A program made the position numbers and the translations under genes. A DNA stretch of 64,000 bases, taken from Microbacterium maritypicum MF109 (GTDB lineage Bacteria; Actinomycetota; Actinomycetes; Actinomycetales; Microbacteriaceae). The notes under the pieces were generated by a model. That model was not told the origin of the DNA. It saw only the letters and a program-made list of their open reading frames with translations, and did no database searches. The stretch covers positions 1-64,000 of the forward strand of contig NZ_ATAO01000157.1 in the NCBI RefSeq assembly GCF_000455825.1. Reading direction: 5' to 3'. How positions within the stretch are numbered: position 1 is the first letter of the stretch; every line of letters starts with the position of its first letter. Below are positions 37,612-46,832 of the stretch, piece after piece.

Positions 37612-40362
37612 ATGGAATCCCCTCCGATCGTGCTTCCCGCGGCTCCGGCAGCGTCGCCTCGCGCTCCACTGCCTTTCATGGCCGCCCTCGTGCCGGTGGC
37701 CACGGGAGTGGTGATGTGGTTGGTCACCGGCTCCCTCCTCGCGCTCTGCTTCGCGGCATTGGGGCCGTTGATGATCGGCGCCTCACTGCTCGACGCGACA
37801 CGTACGCGGCGCCGTGAACGCCGACGAACCGAGCAGCAGCTCGAAGCCGAGTGGGTTGCGGCGGAAGCGGATCTGGTCCAGCGTCAGCAGGACGAGCTCG
37901 AAGCCCTGTGGCAGCGGTGGCCCGACGCCGCGACCTGCATCGCACAGGCGCCCCTGCGCGGCGCTCAGGGAGTCGACGCGACGACTCCGATCGTCATCGG
38001 TGCCGGCAACACGACGAATGCGGTCCGCTGCACCGGCGCGGATGACGCGCGCGGGCGGGACTTCCGTGAACGATGCCGTGTCATCGCGGACGCGCCGGTC
38101 TCCGCGCCGATCGGTGGGGGGATCTGTCTTCGAGGTGCGCGGCCTGTGGCCGAGGCGGCAGCGCGCGCTCTTGTCGTGCAGCTGTGTCTGCGGTTCGGCA
38201 CCGGCCAGCTGTCGCTGATCGGCATCGATCCGGAAGACACTGATCTCGCTGACCACGGCCTGGCGAGCCTGCCCCACGCCCGGAGTGCGCGGCGTGGTGC
38301 TTTCCGGATCGGGCTCGGTCCTGCGGCGGGCGTCCGGGGGGACGCGGACGCCCTGATCGTGTTGACCGCGGTGGGGGAGGATGTCCCGGCGGGAATCACG
38401 ACGGTCATCGACATCGTCGAACCTCGGCGGGCGACGCTGCGCACTCCGACAGGTAGCCAGCCAGTCGCTGTCGAGTGCCTGTCGCGTGCCCAAGCGGAGA
38501 CCGTCTCCGCGGAGCTGGCGCGTCGGGACGACGAGACGGATGCGATCCCCGACGCGGTGCTGCTCTCCGAGCTCGAGCAGACCTCGGCCGGAGGCGGGCT
38601 CGTCGCGACCATCGGCCGAGGCGAACGCGCGAACATCACGGTCGACATCGTGGGAGACGGACCGCACGCGATCGTGACGGGGATGACGGGGACCGGCAAG
38701 AGCGAGCTGCTGGTCAGCTGGGTCACTGCGATCGCCACGGCGCACGGCCCGGACGAGGTGACGTTCGTGCTCGCCGATTTCAAAGGCGGAACGGCTTTCG
38801 AACCCCTGAGCGCACTGCCTCAGGTGGCCGCCGTCATCACTGATCTCGACGATCAGGGTGCAAGACGAGGCGTCTCCAGCCTGACCGCCGAGCTGCGACG
38901 TCGAGAGAGGGTGCTGGCCGCCGTCGGGGCGCGCGACGTCAGCGGTGTGTCGATGCCCCGGCTGATCATCGTCGTCGACGAGTTCGCGGCGCTTCTGACC
39001 GAGCACCCCGAGCTCGGTGCGGTCTTCATCGATATCGCTGCCCGTGGCCGCGCCCTCGGGATGCACCTGATTCTCGGGACACAGCGTGCTGCCGGGGTGA
39101 TCAGAGACGCCCTGGCTGCGAACTGCCCCCTTCGCATCAGCCTGCGCGTCGGCGACGCCGCCGACAGTCGGCTCGTGATCGGTACCGATGCTGCCTCCGC
39201 GCTCACGGGAGACGTCGGTTCCCGCGGTCTCGGCTTGCTGCGTCGACCATCCGACCAGGAACCCGTCGCGATGCGCATCGCCCTGACTGAGGCTTCCGAT
39301 ATTCGTGGTGTCGGTCTGCGGTGGGCGGCAGCGGGCGAGTCATCCAGCCCGTGGCTTCCCCCGCTTCCGGCCATCCTGCCGATCGCCGAACTCGTCACGG
39401 AGGCCGAAATCCTCCCCGATGCGATCATCCTCGGTCGCGCCGATGACCCTGATCGCCAGGCGCAGCCGCTGGAGATGCTCCGGCGCGGAGAGGAACGGGG
39501 GCTGGTGGTGCTGGGCGCCCCCGGATTCGGTAAGACCTCGGTGCTGAGAGCGGTCGCGGCGCAATGCGATGACGCATTCTGGATGCCCGACGATCCCGAG
39601 GGTGCCTGGGACGTGCTCGCCGCATGGGTCGAGGGCGGGAAGCGTCCGCCCTCGGTCGTCCTGATCGACGACGTGGATGCGATGCTGGCTTCCCTGCCGG
39701 CCGAGTACGCGCAGCAGCTCGTCCACCGCTGGGAGCGCGTGCTTCGGGCGAGTCCGGACACCACCTTCGTTCTGACGGCCACCAGGGCGAGCGGGGCGTT
39801 GGGACGTGTACTCGATCTGGTGCCCCGTCGGGCGCTGTTGCGGATGCCGACGAGACTCGAGCATCTGGCGGCCGGCGGAGAGGCATCGGGGTTCGTGCGC
39901 GACCGCGTACCCGGGCGCGCCGTGATCGGAGATCGCGAGGTGCAGTTGGCGTGGGTCGACGAGGGCCGATGGCTGCCGCAGGCAGCGCAGACACCACGGT
40001 GGACGCCGTCGTCTGCGATCACCGCTGTCGTCAGTGCCGGCACCGATACGGTCATCGCCGCTCTTCACGACGCGCACCCCGCATGCGAGGTGGTGGCGGC
40101 AGGATCTGAGTCGACTTCGCCGGGAACACGCTGCATCGTGGTCGCCGACGCGGAGACCTGGCAGCGGAACTGGTCGCTGTGGCAGCGCATCAGATCGGCA
40201 GGCGAGGTGCTCATCCGATGTGAACATCCCGGCGAGCTCCGGCAACTGATCGGCGCGCGGGAGCTTCCTCCGTATGCACACCCGCACGCAGGCCGGGCCT
40301 GGTCGGTCACCGGCTCCGGTGCGCCGAAACGTGTCCACCTCGCCGAGCTGTCGCCTCGGTGA
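37612..40362 (+). CDS. Orphan FtsK/SpoIIIE-domain ATPase (EssC/EccC-like)
   Basis: A 916-residue membrane ATPase resembling the EccC/EssC motor of type VII secretion. Two N-terminal helices (about residues 22-60) are followed by a basic, then coiled stretch and a first complete FtsK/SpoIIIE domain: Walker A GMTGTGKS (357-364), Walker B LIIVVDE (451-457), and the motif ILGTQR. A second P-loop domain follows with GAPGFGKTS (about 634-642) and VVLIDDVD (682-688). EccC normally has three ATPase domains; a third is not evident. No WXG100, EccB, EccD, EccE or mycosin gene is nearby, so partners must lie elsewhere or the protein works alone. No ribosome site precedes the ATG. Confidence 0.85.
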   Translation: MESPPIVLPAAPAASPRAPLPFMAALVPVATGVVMWLVTGSLLALCFAALGPLMIGASLLDATRTRRRERRRTEQQLEAEWVAAEADLVQRQQDELEALWQRWPDAATCIAQAPLRGAQGVDATTPIVIGAGNTTNAVRCTGADDARGRDFRERCRVIADAPVSAPIGGGICLRGARPVAEAAARALVVQLCLRFGTGQLSLIGIDPEDTDLADHGLASLPHARSARRGAFRIGLGPAAGVRGDADALIVLTAVGEDVPAGITTVIDIVEPRRATLRTPTGSQPVAVECLSRAQAETVSAELARRDDETDAIPDAVLLSELEQTSAGGGLVATIGRGERANITVDIVGDGPHAIVTGMTGTGKSELLVSWVTAIATAHGPDEVTFVLADFKGGTAFEPLSALPQVAAVITDLDDQGARRGVSSLTAELRRRERVLAAVGARDVSGVSMPRLIIVVDEFAALLTEHPELGAVFIDIAARGRALGMHLILGTQRAAGVIRDALAANCPLRISLRVGDAADSRLVIGTDAASALTGDVGSRGLGLLRRPSDQEPVAMRIALTEASDIRGVGLRWAAAGESSSPWLPPLPAILPIAELVTEAEILPDAIILGRADDPDRQAQPLEMLRRGEERGLVVLGAPGFGKTSVLRAVAAQCDDAFWMPDDPEGAWDVLAAWVEGGKRPPSVVLIDDVDAMLASLPAEYAQQLVHRWERVLRASPDTTFVLTATRASGALGRVLDLVPRRALLRMPTRLEHLAAGGEASGFVRDRVPGRAVIGDREVQLAWVDEGRWLPQAAQTPRWTPSSAITAVVSAGTDTVIAALHDAHPACEVVAAGSESTSPGTRCIVVADAETWQRNWSLWQRIRSAGEVLIRCEHPGELRQLIGARELPPYAHPHAGRAWSVTGSGAPKRVHLAELSPR

Positions 40363-40435
40363 AGCGTTGCCCTGAGAAGCGATGCCCTGAGAAGCGTTGC
40401 CCTGAGAAGCGTTGCCGTGAGAAGCGTTGCCGTGC
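40361..40435. repeat. 15-bp tandem repeat, five copies
   Basis: Five head-to-tail copies of GAAGCGTTGCCSTGA-type units (units start at 40361, 40376, 40391, 40406, 40421), with single-base variants, plus a degenerate sixth (40436-40451). The array begins at the stop codon of the FtsK-like gene and fills half of the convergent gap before the asparaginase gene. The remainder of the gap (40452-40503) shows nothing. Confidence 0.9.
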
Positions 40436-40503
40436 GGAGACGTTGTCGTGAGGAGAAGGCGCCGCGAATCGACGCTCGGCGACGAGGAACGCCGCCGCGG
40501 GCG

Positions 40504-41499
40504 TCAGACTCCTGCGCCGGGTCGGATGGAGCCGACGTTCTCCCCACCGCCGAGCACGGCGAGCGGAAGTGCGTCCGCGAGCGAGGCCACGTCGGCATCG
40601 CTCAGCCCGCCCGCCCGAGCGAGCAGGGTCGCGGCAACGATCGTCGAGGCTCGAGTGGCGCCGTCGAGCATCTTCAGCGCCACGGTCGTGCCGTTGGGGG
40701 CGACCATCACCATCACGCCCTCGGCGCCGTACTTGGTGAACACGCCGAGCCTCTCGGTCGCGATCGTGTCGGGGCGGCCCGGACCCTCGATCGTCCAGGG
40801 GTTCTCCCGCACGGCGCGGACCAGGGAACCGGCCACGCGGTGGAGGGCGAAGGGCGAGCGGTCGGAGGCGGTGCCGATGCGGTGGATCGCGCGTGCCAGG
40901 CCGGTCAGCGTCATCGCATGGACCGGCGCACCGCACCCGTCGATAGCGGTGTGGGCGATCTTCTCGCCAGTGAGGCGCTCGATGACGTCGCGGATGTGCT
41001 GTTGCAGTGGATGGGTCGGGTCGAGGTATCCGTCGGTCGGCCAGCCCGTCGCCACGCATGCGCGGAGCATCGCGGCGTGCTTGCCGGAGCAGTTCATGCG
41101 CACCCGGGTCGGCTCGCCGTGCTCGCGGACGAGCTCGTCTCGCGACGCCGAGTCGCTCGGCCACGTGGCCGGGCAGCGGAGGTCGTCTTCCGTCAGCCCG
41201 CCCTCGGTCAGGATGTCGCGTACCACTGAAGCGTGACGGTCGGTGCCGACGTGACTGGCCGTGGAGAGCGCGAGCTGCTCGCCTTCGAGGACGGCACCTG
41301 CGGTGATGCAGGCGATCGCCTGGAGAGGCTTGAGGCTGGATCGCGGCAGGATCAGCGCATCGGCATTTCCATGGCGACCGACGATGTCCCCGTCGGGGGA
41401 GAGCACGACGGCCGCGCCGGCGTGGCGGGATTCGACGAATCCGCTCCGCTCGACGACGGCGAGTTCCACGGAATCCTGAACGGTGAGAGTCTCCTGCAC
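40504..41499 (-). CDS. Asparaginase (AnsA/type II-like, Rhizobium family)
   Basis: A 331-residue protein of the asparaginase II family typified by Rhizobium etli AnsA, unrelated to E. coli asparaginases; predicted to hydrolyse asparagine to aspartate and ammonia. Family segments are LPRSSLKPLQAIA, STASHVGTDRH, NCSGKHAAML (with the Ser/Lys pair thought to be catalytic) and DGCGAPVHAM. The GTG is exactly six bases after TAGAGT, a leaderless start. Converges with the FtsK-like gene across the tandem repeat and is divergent from the OsmC gene. Confidence 0.9.
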   Translation of the reverse strand: MQETLTVQDSVELAVVERSGFVESRHAGAAVVLSPDGDIVGRHGNADALILPRSSLKPLQAIACITAGAVLEGEQLALSTASHVGTDRHASVVRDILTEGGLTEDDLRCPATWPSDSASRDELVREHGEPTRVRMNCSGKHAAMLRACVATGWPTDGYLDPTHPLQQHIRDVIERLTGEKIAHTAIDGCGAPVHAMTLTGLARAIHRIGTASDRSPFALHRVAGSLVRAVRENPWTIEGPGRPDTIATERLGVFTKYGAEGVMVMVAPNGTTVALKMLDGATRASTIVAATLLARAGGLSDADVASLADALPLAVLGGGENVGSIRPGAGV

Positions 41500-41566
41500 C
41501 CGTCAACTCTAGCCCGGGGCGTGCGGCGTCTCGCGTCGTGTCGGAGGAGCCTGACAGACTGAGCAG

Positions 41567-42061
41567 ATGGCAGAGACGACCACGCGCACGCTCGGCGAAC
41601 ACCGCTACGCGCTCACCTCGACGTGGACCGGCAACACCGGCACCGGGACGACCGGATACCGGGACTACCGGCGAGACGTGACGATCGAGGTCGAGGGGAA
41701 GCCCGATCTCCTCGCCTCGGCAGACAAGCCGTTCCGCGGCGATCCCTCACGATGGAATCCGGAGGACCTGCTGCTCGCCTCCCTCTCCGAGTGCCACCTG
41801 CTGTCATACCTGCACGCGTGTGTGACCGCGGGCGTCGTCGTGGTGTCCTATCGCGACCAGGCCAGCGGGACGATGCGCGAGGACGGTGCGGGGGGCGGAT
41901 CGTTCGTCGAGGTGATGCTGCGGCCCGAGGTCGTCGTCGCCGAGGCCTCGATGATCGACGCAGCAGAGCGCGCCCACGCCCAGGCGAACGAGTGGTGCTT
42001 CATCGCGAACTCGATGAACTTCCCCGTACGCCACCAGGCGACGGTCACAGCCCTCGCCTGA
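41567..42061 (+). CDS. OsmC-family peroxiredoxin-like protein
   Basis: A 164-residue OsmC/Ohr-fold protein that reduces organic hydroperoxides with two cysteines. The pair is Cys76 in LSECHLLSYLH and Cys144 in NEWCFIANSMNFPV. The ATG is six bases after CAGACT, which keeps the two most conserved -10 positions. Converges with the PlsC gene across 16 bases. Confidence 0.9.
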   Translation: MAETTTRTLGEHRYALTSTWTGNTGTGTTGYRDYRRDVTIEVEGKPDLLASADKPFRGDPSRWNPEDLLLASLSECHLLSYLHACVTAGVVVVSYRDQASGTMREDGAGGGSFVEVMLRPEVVVAEASMIDAAERAHAQANEWCFIANSMNFPVRHQATVTALA

Positions 42062-42077
42062 GTGGGGCTCACAGGCC

Positions 42078-42875
42078 TCAGCGACGCTCGTGCGGGAGGG
42101 CCTGCTTGATCTTCTCGATGGCACCTTGCGCCGGTGCCTCGTTGTACGCGCCGGCGAGCTCCTGGCCGGAGAGACCGTGGATCGCCGCCATGATCTGATC
42201 GGTGGCGAGACGACGTGCCCGTCCACTGGTCGCGGGCCCGTGCGGCGAGAGGTCGAGCGGCTCGCCGAAACGCACGGTGATGCGCTCCTTGAGGGTGGGG
42301 ATCTTCGCTCCCACCGGCATCACCTTGTCCGTGCCGATGAGGCCGACCGGCACCACAGGGGCGCCCGTCTGCAGAGCGAGGAACGCGACGCCCGTGCGGC
42401 CTTTGTAGAGGCGGCCGTCGGTCGAGCGGGTCCCCTCCGGATACAGGGCGACGGCGAGACCTTCATCGAGGAGCTGGCGTTGCAGGTCGAGCGCGTCCAG
42501 CGCGGCTTGTCCGGCACCGCGTCGCACCGGGATCGCGCCGATCGATTCGAAGAAGGTCTTGCTCATCCAGCCTTTGAATCCGGTGCCTTCGAAGTACGTC
42601 GACTTCGCGAGGAAGTGGACGGGACGAGGGGCCGCGACCGGGATCGCGATCGAGTCGATGAATGACAGATGGTTGCTCGCGAAGATGACGGGACCGGTCA
42701 GCGGCACGTTGTCGCGCCCCTCGATCCGAGGGCGGTACACCAGACGGGCGAGTGGCGTGATGAGGCTGCGGCCGAGCGTGTAGGCGAACCCGGCGTGGCG
42801 AGGCTTCGCAGTCTCCTCTGACGAGGATCCCTCTTCTGACGAGGATTCGGGCTCGACGGACTGCTCAGAGGTCAT
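42078..42875 (-). CDS. PlsC-type 1-acylglycerol-3-phosphate acyltransferase
   Basis: A 265-residue acyltransferase of phospholipid synthesis. The catalytic H(X)4D is N-HLSFID (His69 to Asp74), and the substrate motif is YPEGTRS; IPVRRG forms the third block. The first 25 residues are an acidic, Ser/Glu-repetitive leader (EPESSSEEGSSSEE) not needed by the fold. The ATG is six bases after TAATCT, so it is leaderless. Standalone, divergent from the FKBP lipoprotein gene. Confidence 0.92.
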   Translation of the reverse strand: MTSEQSVEPESSSEEGSSSEETAKPRHAGFAYTLGRSLITPLARLVYRPRIEGRDNVPLTGPVIFASNHLSFIDSIAIPVAAPRPVHFLAKSTYFEGTGFKGWMSKTFFESIGAIPVRRGAGQAALDALDLQRQLLDEGLAVALYPEGTRSTDGRLYKGRTGVAFLALQTGAPVVPVGLIGTDKVMPVGAKIPTLKERITVRFGEPLDLSPHGPATSGRARRLATDQIMAAIHGLSGQELAGAYNEAPAQGAIEKIKQALPHERR

Positions 42876-42998
42876 CAGAGCAGATTACTCCCGGATCCAT
42901 GCCGGGGTGGGAATGAAGAGTTGCGCCGCGCCTCCCAGCGCGAGCAAAGGGGTATGGGGCAGGATGGAGTTTCCTGCCCGCGATCCCGAGGTCTCACT

Positions 42999-43961
42999 GT
43001 GCGCAAGCGTCCGCTCATCGTTCTGTCCACCGTCGCCGCGGCGACCCTGCTGCTGGCGGGTTGCGCCGGTGGTGGAGCCCCGGAGAGCTCCGGCACCCCG
43101 TCGCCCTCCGCATCGAGCACGTGCCAGCTGGACGCGAAGTCCGGGGATACCTCGGACGCGGTCGTCGTGGAGGGGGAAGGGGCAGACACCACCGTGACGG
43201 TCCCGGCCGATGCGCCGTTCGCCGGCGTCGAGAGGACCGTCATCTCCGAGGGAGACGGAGACGACGTCGTGGTCAATGACCTGGTGTCCGTCGAGTACCA
43301 GATCGTCGACGCGACCAACAATCAGGTGCTCGACTCGTCGGCTCGTGGTGAAGGCGGTGTGCTGCCCGTTCTCCTCGACACCAACCAGTCCTCGCTCTTC
43401 GTCGCGGCGCTCGAGTGCAAGCCGGTCGGCTCGCGCATCGTGCTGACTCTTCCCGGAAAGGTCCTCGGCGAGGGCGCCAACAACGTGGTCGTCTACGCCG
43501 AGGCCGTCGAGCAGCTGCCCGAGGTGGCGACGGGAACGCCGGTCGACCCGACTCCCGGCATGCCGACTGTCAAGCTCGACGACAAGGGCGCTCCGACCGT
43601 GACGATCCCGGACGGCGACGCGCCGACAGAGACCCAGGTCGCCGTCCTCAAGCAGGGTGACGGTGCGACGGTCGCCTCCGGTGACCTCGTCGTCGTGCAG
43701 TACCTGGGCGTCAAGTGGTCCGACGGCAAGGAGTTCGACTCCAGCTGGAGCCGCGACGCCGCGCCCGCGCAGTTCCAGACCACCGGCGTGGTCGCGGGCT
43801 TCCAGAAGGCCCTCGAAGGTCAGAAGGTCGGCTCACAGGTCATCGTCGTGATGCCGCCGTCCGACGGATACGGTGCGAGCGAGGGACATGAGCTCCAGAA
43901 GGAGAGCCTCGTGTTCGTCGTGGACATCCTGGCGACGACACCGGTCCAGGCGCAGCAGTAG
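42999..43961 (+). CDS. FKBP-type peptidyl-prolyl isomerase lipoprotein
   Basis: A 320-residue lipoprotein. The signal peptide ends LLLAGC with Cys22 as the lipid anchor, followed by a Ser/Pro linker. Residues about 65-180 form a first FKBP-like domain and about 215-315 a second, the latter with the active-site pattern VQYLGVKWSDGKEFDSSW and FQKALEGQKVGSQVIVVMPPSDGYG. It assists folding of exported proteins outside the membrane. GTG 42999 with GAGG seven bases upstream fits a signal peptide; an upstream ATG does not. Confidence 0.9.
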   Translation: MRKRPLIVLSTVAAATLLLAGCAGGGAPESSGTPSPSASSTCQLDAKSGDTSDAVVVEGEGADTTVTVPADAPFAGVERTVISEGDGDDVVVNDLVSVEYQIVDATNNQVLDSSARGEGGVLPVLLDTNQSSLFVAALECKPVGSRIVLTLPGKVLGEGANNVVVYAEAVEQLPEVATGTPVDPTPGMPTVKLDDKGAPTVTIPDGDAPTETQVAVLKQGDGATVASGDLVVVQYLGVKWSDGKEFDSSWSRDAAPAQFQTTGVVAGFQKALEGQKVGSQVIVVMPPSDGYGASEGHELQKESLVFVVDILATTPVQAQQ

Positions 43962-43997
43962 CCGCTGGGTGCCGAGGGCGTGACCTAGGCTGACGGT

Positions 43998-45080
43998 ATG
44001 CGTCGCGTCATCGTCCTCGGCTCCACCGGTTCCATCGGCACCCAGGCACTGGATGTGATCCGTGCCAATCCTCGCCGATTCGAGCTGGTAGGTCTCGCTG
44101 CCGGGTCCAACGCCGAGATGTTGGAAGCGCAGGCCGCACAGTTCCAGGTCGAGTCGACCGCTCTCGGCGCGCTCGAGGCCGAGCAGCTGGTCCGTGACGT
44201 CGAGGCGGACGTGGTGCTCAATGCCATCACCGGCTCGATCGGACTGGGCTCGACGCTCGCGGCGCTAAAGGCGGGACGCGTGCTCGCTCTCGCGAACAAG
44301 GAGTCCCTCATCGTCGGCGGCGACCTGGTCCTCGCCGCCGCCGCTCCCGGTCAGATCGTCCCGGTCGATTCCGAGCACTCGGCTCTCGCGCAAGCGCTCC
44401 TGGCCGGTACCCATGCCGAGGTGCGCCGCCTCGTGGTGACGGCGTCGGGCGGGCCGTTCCGCGGTCGCAGCCGCGCGCAGCTGACCGAGGTCACTCCGTC
44501 CGAGGCTCTCGCGCATCCGACATGGGACATGGGACGGATGGTCACGACCAACTCCGCGACCCTTGTCAACAAGGGACTCGAGGTGATCGAAGCGCACCTG
44601 CTGTTCGACGTCGCCTACGACGACATCGAGGTCGTGGTGCACCCGCAGTCCATCGTGCACTCGATGGTCGAGTTCATCGACGGTTCCACGATCGCACAGG
44701 CCTCCCCGCCCGACATGCGTCTGCCGATCTCCCTGGGTCTGGACTGGCCGCACCGCGTCGGTGGCGTCGGACGGCCCCTCGACTGGTCATCCGCCACTTC
44801 CTGGACGTTCGAGCCGCTCGACGCCGTGGCGTTCCCCTCCGTCGCACTCGCGAAGGCGGTGGGCCGCGCCGGCGGCACGTTCCCTGCTGTCTACAACGCC
44901 GCGAACGAACAAGCGGTCGACGCGTTCCACGAGGGACGGCTCTCGTTCCTCGGCATCGTGGACACGATCGCTCGGGTCGTCGACGCGCACGATGCGCCGG
45001 ACGCCCTCACCGTCGAGACGCTCGCCGAGGCCGAGGCGTGGGCGCGCTCGACGGCCGATCGGATGATCGCGGCGCTCTGA
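43998..45080 (+). CDS. dxr: 1-deoxy-D-xylulose 5-phosphate reductoisomerase
   Basis: A 360-residue NADPH enzyme that makes 2-C-methyl-D-erythritol 4-phosphate in the MEP isoprenoid pathway. The Rossmann motif [14 protein letters not shown] is at the N-terminus; the metal/substrate segments [12 protein letters not shown] and [11 protein letters not shown] and the later [12 protein letters not shown] are intact. The ATG is six bases after TAGGCT, hence leaderless. rseP (48303) and ispG (52413) lie downstream on the same strand, as in other actinobacteria but with insertions between. Confidence 0.97.
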   Translation: MRRVIVLGSTGSIGTQALDVIRANPRRFELVGLAAGSNAEMLEAQAAQFQVESTALGALEAEQLVRDVEADVVLNAITGSIGLGSTLAALKAGRVLALANKESLIVGGDLVLAAAAPGQIVPVDSEHSALAQALLAGTHAEVRRLVVTASGGPFRGRSRAQLTEVTPSEALAHPTWDMGRMVTTNSATLVNKGLEVIEAHLLFDVAYDDIEVVVHPQSIVHSMVEFIDGSTIAQASPPDMRLPISLGLDWPHRVGGVGRPLDWSSATSWTFEPLDAVAFPSVALAKAVGRAGGTFPAVYNAANEQAVDAFHEGRLSFLGIVDTIARVVDAHDAPDALTVETLAEAEAWARSTADRMIAAL

Positions 45081-45085
45081 TCGGG

Positions 45086-45109
45086 GACCAGGGCGGAGTC
45101 GCCCTGGTC
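45086..45109. terminator. Hairpin between convergent dxr and Mur ligase genes
   Basis: GACCAGGGCG and CGCCCTGGTC form a perfect 10-bp stem with loop GAGT, six bases after the dxr stop and eight bases before the converging ligase stop. Likely bidirectional. Confidence 0.8.
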
Positions 45110-45116
45110 GAGCAGG

Positions 45117-46739
45117 TCAATCCTCGTCGGGGTACGGGACCGGCCAACGCGAATCGGGTACGGGCCAGCCGGCGTCGCGCAGCGCGCGGCGAGCGAGCTC
45201 GCGTGCCGAATACGGTGTGCGGACGCCGCGGATGTCGCGATAGTCCTGGTGCCCGGGGCCGGCCCACAGGATGGCGTCGCCGTCGCCGACCAAGCCGACC
45301 GCGGTGATGATGGCGTTCTCGGGCGGTGAGGCCTCGTGGATCTCGGCATCCGGTCGTGCCGTGCGGGCGCCCTCGATGAGGGTCGCCCGAATGGACGCGG
45401 GGTCCTCGAAGCGGGGGTGGTGATCGGTGACGACGAGGATGTCACTGCCTTCGACCGCCGTGCGCGCCATGTCGAAGCGCTTGCTCGCGTCGCGGTCGCC
45501 GTCGGCGCCGAAGAGCATCAGCACCTTGCCCGGTGTCACGCGCCGGACGGCGGCGAGGGTCTTCTCGAATGCGTCGGGTGAGTGTCCGAAGTCGACGAAG
45601 ACGGCAGGCCCACGATCGCCGGAGACCAGCTGGGTGCGACCGGGCAGGTAGGCGCGGATCCCCCCGTCACGGGTGAGCGCATCGACGATGCGATCCCAGG
45701 CGTAGCCGCCCTCGAGGAGCATCACGATCGCCAGAGCCGCGTTGGCCGCCATGTGCGGTCCGATCACCGGGACCGTCGTGGTGAGGGACCCGGCGGGGCC
45801 GGTCATCGTGAAGGTCGTACCGGCGGCGCGCTCCTCGTCGATGACGACCACCCAGTCCGCGGCGGTCGCGGCGTCGGGATCGGCGGCGATCGACGGAGTG
45901 CCGACAGTGACGACCGGGATCTCGGCCCGGTCGACGACGACCGCACCGGACGGGGAATCCAGGCAGATGACCCCGCGCTGGGCGCGGTCGGGCCGGAAGA
46001 GGGGCAGCTTCGCCTCGAAGTACTCCTCCATGTCGGCGTAGTCGTCGAGATGATCGTGGCTCAGGTTCGTGAATCCGGCGACGTCGAACAGGATGCCGTC
46101 GACGCGGTGACGTGACAGCGCCTGTGCGCTGACCTCGACCGCGACGGCTTCGACCTGGCGCTCACGCATCAGCGCCAGGAGGGCGTGCATCTCGGATGCT
46201 TCGGGGGTGGTCAGGCGCGAGACGATGACCTCGCCCGCGATGTGACGTTCTGCGGTGGAGGAGAGGCCGGTGACCACGCCGATCTGATCGAGGATCCCCT
46301 CGAGCAGGTGGGAGACGCTGGTCTTGCCGTTGGTGCCCGTCGTCGCGAACAGCAGGGGGAGCGGGTCACCGGCGCCGGTGCCGTAGACCCACGCGCTGAG
46401 ATCACCGAGCACGGCGCGAGGGTCGTCGACCACGAGGATCGGAAGCCCCGCGGCTTCGGCGATCTCCGCGCCAGCGTCGTCGGTGATGACGGCGACGGCA
46501 CCCTTCTCAGCGGCGGTGACGGCGAAGTCCGCGCCATGCCGGTTGACGCCGCGGATCGCGACGAATGCCTCGCCGGGACGCAGGTCTGCCGTCGCGAGGG
46601 TGATGCCGGAGAGGGCGATTCCGTCGACATCGCCGCGGACGGTGCGGGCGAAACGGGAAGCGAGTTCGGACAGCTCACGCCGGGGCGGGTTCGCGGGGCG
46701 GAGCACGGGAGGCAGGCTCGGTTGTTGTTCAATCGACAT
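45117..46739 (-). CDS. murE: MurE-type UDP-MurNAc-tripeptide ligase, altered specificity motif
   Basis: A 540-residue Mur ligase that adds the third amino acid to UDP-MurNAc-L-Ala-D-Glu. The ATP loop is TTGTNGKTS, the carbamylated-Lys region and SHDHLDDY are present, and the C-terminal domain ends normally. The substrate-selecting DNPR motif of meso-diaminopimelate-adding enzymes reads HHPR (440-443) inside TDHHPRFEDP: the Arg is kept, Asp and Asn are His. Microbacteriaceae have B-type walls with Lys, Orn, Dab or homoserine at this position, so this enzyme may add one of those. It stands alone, outside a dcw cluster. Confidence 0.88.
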   Translation of the reverse strand: MSIEQQPSLPPVLRPANPPRRELSELASRFARTVRGDVDGIALSGITLATADLRPGEAFVAIRGVNRHGADFAVTAAEKGAVAVITDDAGAEIAEAAGLPILVVDDPRAVLGDLSAWVYGTGAGDPLPLLFATTGTNGKTSVSHLLEGILDQIGVVTGLSSTAERHIAGEVIVSRLTTPEASEMHALLALMRERQVEAVAVEVSAQALSRHRVDGILFDVAGFTNLSHDHLDDYADMEEYFEAKLPLFRPDRAQRGVICLDSPSGAVVVDRAEIPVVTVGTPSIAADPDAATAADWVVVIDEERAAGTTFTMTGPAGSLTTTVPVIGPHMAANAALAIVMLLEGGYAWDRIVDALTRDGGIRAYLPGRTQLVSGDRGPAVFVDFGHSPDAFEKTLAAVRRVTPGKVLMLFGADGDRDASKRFDMARTAVEGSDILVVTDHHPRFEDPASIRATLIEGARTARPDAEIHEASPPENAIITAVGLVGDGDAILWAGPGHQDYRDIRGVRTPYSARELARRALRDAGWPVPDSRWPVPYPDED

Positions 46740-46832
46740 GGCGCATCCATGATCTCACGACCGTGGTGGGAACCCTTCGCCGAGCGCCCCCTCGCGCGCC
46801 GCGTTGCGGAGCACGAGGGGGAGCTCGCGTCG

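Noticed and set aside
37612..40362. A full type VII secretion locus
   Set aside because: Only the ATPase is present; none of the other components or WXG100 substrates is within the window.
40361..40435. CRISPR array
   Set aside because: Units are contiguous 15-mers without unique spacers, and no cas genes are present.
40065..40598. Minus-strand frame with ATLLR pentapeptide repeats as a pentapeptide-repeat protein
   Set aside because: Most of the frame is antisense to the ATPase gene; the repeats come from the 15-bp DNA array, and there is no start signal.
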